From JBBQWR01 sp038210495 (lineage in GTDB: Bacteria > Planctomycetota > Planctomycetia > Pirellulales > DATAWG01): DNA of 13,784 nucleotides. Under the pieces are notes generated by a model. The model saw nothing but the letters and a program-made list of their open reading frames with translations. It did not search any database and was not told the origin of the DNA. The stretch is taken from contig JBBQWR010000077.1 in the NCBI GenBank assembly GCA_038210495.1, positions 1 to 13,784 of the forward strand, given 5' to 3'. How positions within the stretch are numbered: position 1 is the first letter of the stretch; the number at the start of each line of letters is the position of its first letter. The position numbers and the translations under genes are program-made. Of this stretch, positions 11,474 to 13,784 are shown one piece after another.

Positions 11474-13537
11474 TCAAAGATACACGCGGCGGTTGTAGAC
11501 GTACCACTCGAAGAGCAGCACGGCAAGCGCGACTAGCAACAGCAGCTTCCAAATTTCTCGCCGCGCGGGCTCCCATTCGGTGTGCGGCTTGACTTCCACA
11601 TAGCCGATCTTGACCGATTCGGCCGTCCGCGGGCGGATATCCGACTCGCGGCTGTCGAACAAGTTGACGGCGAATTGCTGAATCACCTTGCCCGAGTGAC
11701 GCGACTCGTAGACGCCCAGCGCATCGGTGTGCGCGAAGTTGATCGTCTGCTGGAGTCCCCGCGGCGCTTCGATCTTTTCGCCGGTCGGCGTGGTTACGAC
11801 CAGCGGCGCGTCCGTTTCGCCGTGCAATTGGATCGGCTGGCCGGGCCGAGCGTTCATCGCGACTTGCGCCTGCTGGTTGTGGCCGAAGTATTGCAGCAGG
11901 TTGGAAACCAACAAAGGAAAACTGAGCTTGATCGGCCAGTCGGTGTTGGCGTAGGTGTCGCCATGCCCATCGACCGTGAGCAGCGACAGCGAAAGCACGG
12001 CGTCTTCGAAATTTTCGCGGGTGGCGATGGCCATCAGCGTTCCCTTGTTGCTGTCCAAGAGTCGCGTGCTGGCCGGGGGCGGCTTGAGCGGCCGCGCTTC
12101 GAGGATTTCGACATCGCCCAGGTCGATCCCCTGCATGATCGGATGCGCGCGATCGGTGTCGATGATCTGCGGCTGCACGACCGCGTCGTCGGCCGACCAA
12201 GTGGGCATCGGCGGCAGCGCTCCGATGAACCAAGTGTTCGTCCGCGGCATTAATTCCGGCTGGCAGCGGTCGAAGACGATCAGGTCGTAAGCGCCGGCGG
12301 CCGCTCGCTGACGATACGTGTCGGTCTTGAGAAATGGAGGTTTGTCCTCGGCGACGTCGGCCCATTTTTGCGCCGACGGAACCGTGAGCGCTCGATGCAG
12401 CGACTCGTTGCCAGAAGTAATGAACAGAACTTTGGCCCGCCGCGGAGGATTGATGACCGTCCAAGCCTGATCGTCGAGAGCCAAGTGATCGGTGGGAGAA
12501 ATCGCCACGCGCAGCACTCCTTGATCGATCGCGCCTAGGTCGAAGGCTTCGCTTACCGCGTCGTTGACGGGGACGGCGACGTCGCGCGAGTCGATCAGCT
12601 TGTCGTCGAGATACAGAGAGAGATTGATTTTGACGGTGTCGGAATTCGCGGGTTTGGGCGAGGAATTTGAAGTTGAGTCTTCGCTGAGGGGGACAGCCCC
12701 CTTTTTCTCCGAAGACTCCGAAAAAGCAGACAGTCCCCGGCCGTGACTTTCCAGACGAGCGAAGGCTTGCAATTGCTCGGGATGGTTCTCGTTCCGGCCC
12801 GTGGTGAACGACACGATGCCGATGTTGGCGGCGTCCGGCTCACCGATCGGCACGAACTGCGGTTCGAGATTGCCAAGCGAGAAGCCGCGGACATCGGGAA
12901 ACCGGCCGTCGCTGAAAATGTAGAGTTTCGCCGGCATCGGGTCGGCGACCGCTTTGTCCTGCTTGTTCGACGCCGTCTGACTGGGGTTCGCCAAGCCCGA
13001 CGCCAATTGCAGCGATTCTTCGAGCGAAGTGCCGCGACTCGTTTGACGGATGGCGGCCAGCGCGCGACGCAGCTCCGGTAAATTGTCCGTATAACTTTGC
13101 TCGGCGCGGGCGATATCGCTGAAGCTGATGATCATCGCCTTGTCGCCCGCGATCATCTCATCGATCAATTCGCCGACGCGACGCTTGGCTTCCTCCAACC
13201 GACTCGGCGCCACGTCGGTCGCGCTCATGCTGGCCGAGTTGTCGATCAGAAAGATATATCGTCCGCCCGAGAGCCGACCCCCTTCCCAGTACGGTCGGGC
13301 TAGCGCAAACGCGGCGATCGCGATCAAAAGCAGTTGCAAGATCAGCAGCAACGATTGCCGCAAGCGTTGCCAGAGACTGTTGACCCGCAAATCTTCGATC
13401 GACCGGCTCCAGAGAAACGTGCTCGGCACCTCGAGCGGCTCGCGCTTCAGCTTCAGAAAGTACAGCGCGATGACCGCCAGCGGCGTCGCCGCCAACAGCG
13501 CCCACTGCCACGGCGAGAGCATGTTGACGAGGTGCAT
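11474..13537 (-). CDS. BatA-like membrane protein with von Willebrand factor A domain
   Basis: A 687-aa protein. N-terminal transmembrane segments lie at about residues 10-28 (WQWALLAATPLAVIALYFL) and 63-80 (LLLILQLLLIAIAAFALA), separated by EVPSTFLW, as in the BatA N-terminal double-membrane domain. A VWA domain follows with MIDAS DNSAS (D99, S101, S103). Around residues 360-590 is a region like the class-I glutamine-amidotransferase fold seen in related planctomycete proteins. A final membrane helix (LLLLVALAVLLFEW) lies near the C terminus. The VWA is expected on the periplasmic or cytoplasmic side between the helices and binds a partner through a metal ion. In this group such genes usually sit with MoxR ATPase and DUF58 genes, which would be upstream, to the right of the window. 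Start: ATG 13537 precedes the hydrophobic domain; there is no Shine-Dalgarno. A TTG at 13597 is unlikely because it lies in repeat sequence. Confidence 0.9.
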   Translation of the reverse strand: MHLVNMLSPWQWALLAATPLAVIALYFLKLKREPLEVPSTFLWSRSIEDLRVNSLWQRLRQSLLLILQLLLIAIAAFALARPYWEGGRLSGGRYIFLIDNSASMSATDVAPSRLEEAKRRVGELIDEMIAGDKAMIISFSDIARAEQSYTDNLPELRRALAAIRQTSRGTSLEESLQLASGLANPSQTASNKQDKAVADPMPAKLYIFSDGRFPDVRGFSLGNLEPQFVPIGEPDAANIGIVSFTTGRNENHPEQLQAFARLESHGRGLSAFSESSEKKGAVPLSEDSTSNSSPKPANSDTVKINLSLYLDDKLIDSRDVAVPVNDAVSEAFDLGAIDQGVLRVAISPTDHLALDDQAWTVINPPRRAKVLFITSGNESLHRALTVPSAQKWADVAEDKPPFLKTDTYRQRAAAGAYDLIVFDRCQPELMPRTNTWFIGALPPMPTWSADDAVVQPQIIDTDRAHPIMQGIDLGDVEILEARPLKPPPASTRLLDSNKGTLMAIATRENFEDAVLSLSLLTVDGHGDTYANTDWPIKLSFPLLVSNLLQYFGHNQQAQVAMNARPGQPIQLHGETDAPLVVTTPTGEKIEAPRGLQQTINFAHTDALGVYESRHSGKVIQQFAVNLFDSRESDIRPRTAESVKIGYVEVKPHTEWEPARREIWKLLLLVALAVLLFEWYVYNRRVYL
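12688..12738. repeat. Imperfect palindrome inserted in the VWA coding sequence
   Basis: Outer arms GGGGAC (12689-12694) and GTCCCC (12733-12738) and inner arms CTTTTT (12701-12706) and AAAAAG (12721-12726) flank a small core. ACAGCCCC and ACAGTCCCC also repeat directly. It codes for the Ser-rich stretch SAFSESSEKKGAVPL, a loop between the VWA and later domains. It resembles a REP-like dispersed element that inserted without breaking the frame. Confidence 0.45.
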
Positions 13538-13572
13538 GGCGGGGAGGGCAAAAGTCGGAGACGGGAGTACGA

Positions 13573-13637
13573 GAATGACTAATGTCCAAATACCCAATGG
13601 CTAATCAATGACGAATGCTCAAATGACGAATGATTAA
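13573..13637. repeat. AATGACGAATG-type low-complexity repeat upstream of the VWA gene
   Basis: ATGACGAATG occurs at 13609-13618 and 13624-13633, with degenerate relatives GAATGACTAATG (13573-13584) and CAATGGCTAATC. From memory, such GTCATT/AATGAC runs are scattered between genes in planctomycetes. The remainder of 13538-13784 has no gene I can support; a small CTTGT/ACAAG inverted repeat lies near 13668-13685. Confidence 0.5.
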
Positions 13638-13784
13638 GGTCCGCCGGGTGGCCGGGGCTGGAGGCCTTGTAATTACCCACAAGTGTACAAAGTTTTTCGG
13701 CTGGTCGGCCGAGTGGGAATTCGATTTATCGCGATGGGTTCATTCGGGTTACGATTTCCGCGTGGGACATCTGAGGGCGTGGAA

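Noticed and set aside
11367..12464. 365-codon open frame on minus overlapping the VWA gene
   Set aside because: Same strand but another frame of the VWA gene; the translation is Arg/Ala/Gly-rich low complexity, while the VWA frame has membrane helices and MIDAS.

Overview
The window looks like a piece of a planctomycete chromosome (Pirellulales-like). It is GC-rich, carries a two-transmembrane BatA/VWA-type protein typical of that group, pairs of small HTH_17 (AlpA-like) genes, and intergenic dispersed repeats of a kind I associate with these genomes. This is an inference from gene content; no rRNA is present.

Layout. (1) Positions 1-4094 hold three plus-strand genes: an unrecognised 290-aa protein, a UvrD-type helicase with a RelE/ParE-like toxin domain at its N terminus, and a protein with one phospholipase-D (HKD) motif and an unassigned C-terminal half. 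They look like a cassette in which a toxin-fused helicase and a candidate PLD nuclease may act together. (2) Positions 4095-4410 have no gene but several inverted repeats; one pairs with the ribosome binding site of the next gene. (3) Positions 4411-10468 are an accessory module: a 445-aa protein with a possible DNA-binding C terminus, two HTH_17 proteins (the second apparently frameshifted at its start), a small hypothetical, a RepA/AAA_25-like ATPase, a 56-aa protein, a one-HTH regulator with its own near-leaderless promoter, and a tyrosine recombinase. The integrase reads through the opposite strand of tRNA-Ala(CGC) at 10407-10479, which marks the integrase-proximal end of a tRNA-integrated element. 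No second copy of the tRNA 3' end was found, so the distal end, and perhaps the toxin-helicase cassette as cargo, may lie beyond the left edge. (4) Positions 10480-13784 look like host chromosome: two small alpha-helical proteins on plus and, converging on them, a membrane-anchored VWA protein on minus.

Non-coding structure is rich. There are seven copies of a GTGGGCGATT-like motif around the end of the ATPase gene and a related sequence in the promoter of the HTH gene. CGCTTGTAC repeats lie near the attachment site. Three genes have leader hairpins whose 3' arm contains the Shine-Dalgarno sequence. The tRNA has a recognisable promoter and an intrinsic terminator, and the terminator lies inside the integrase reading frame.
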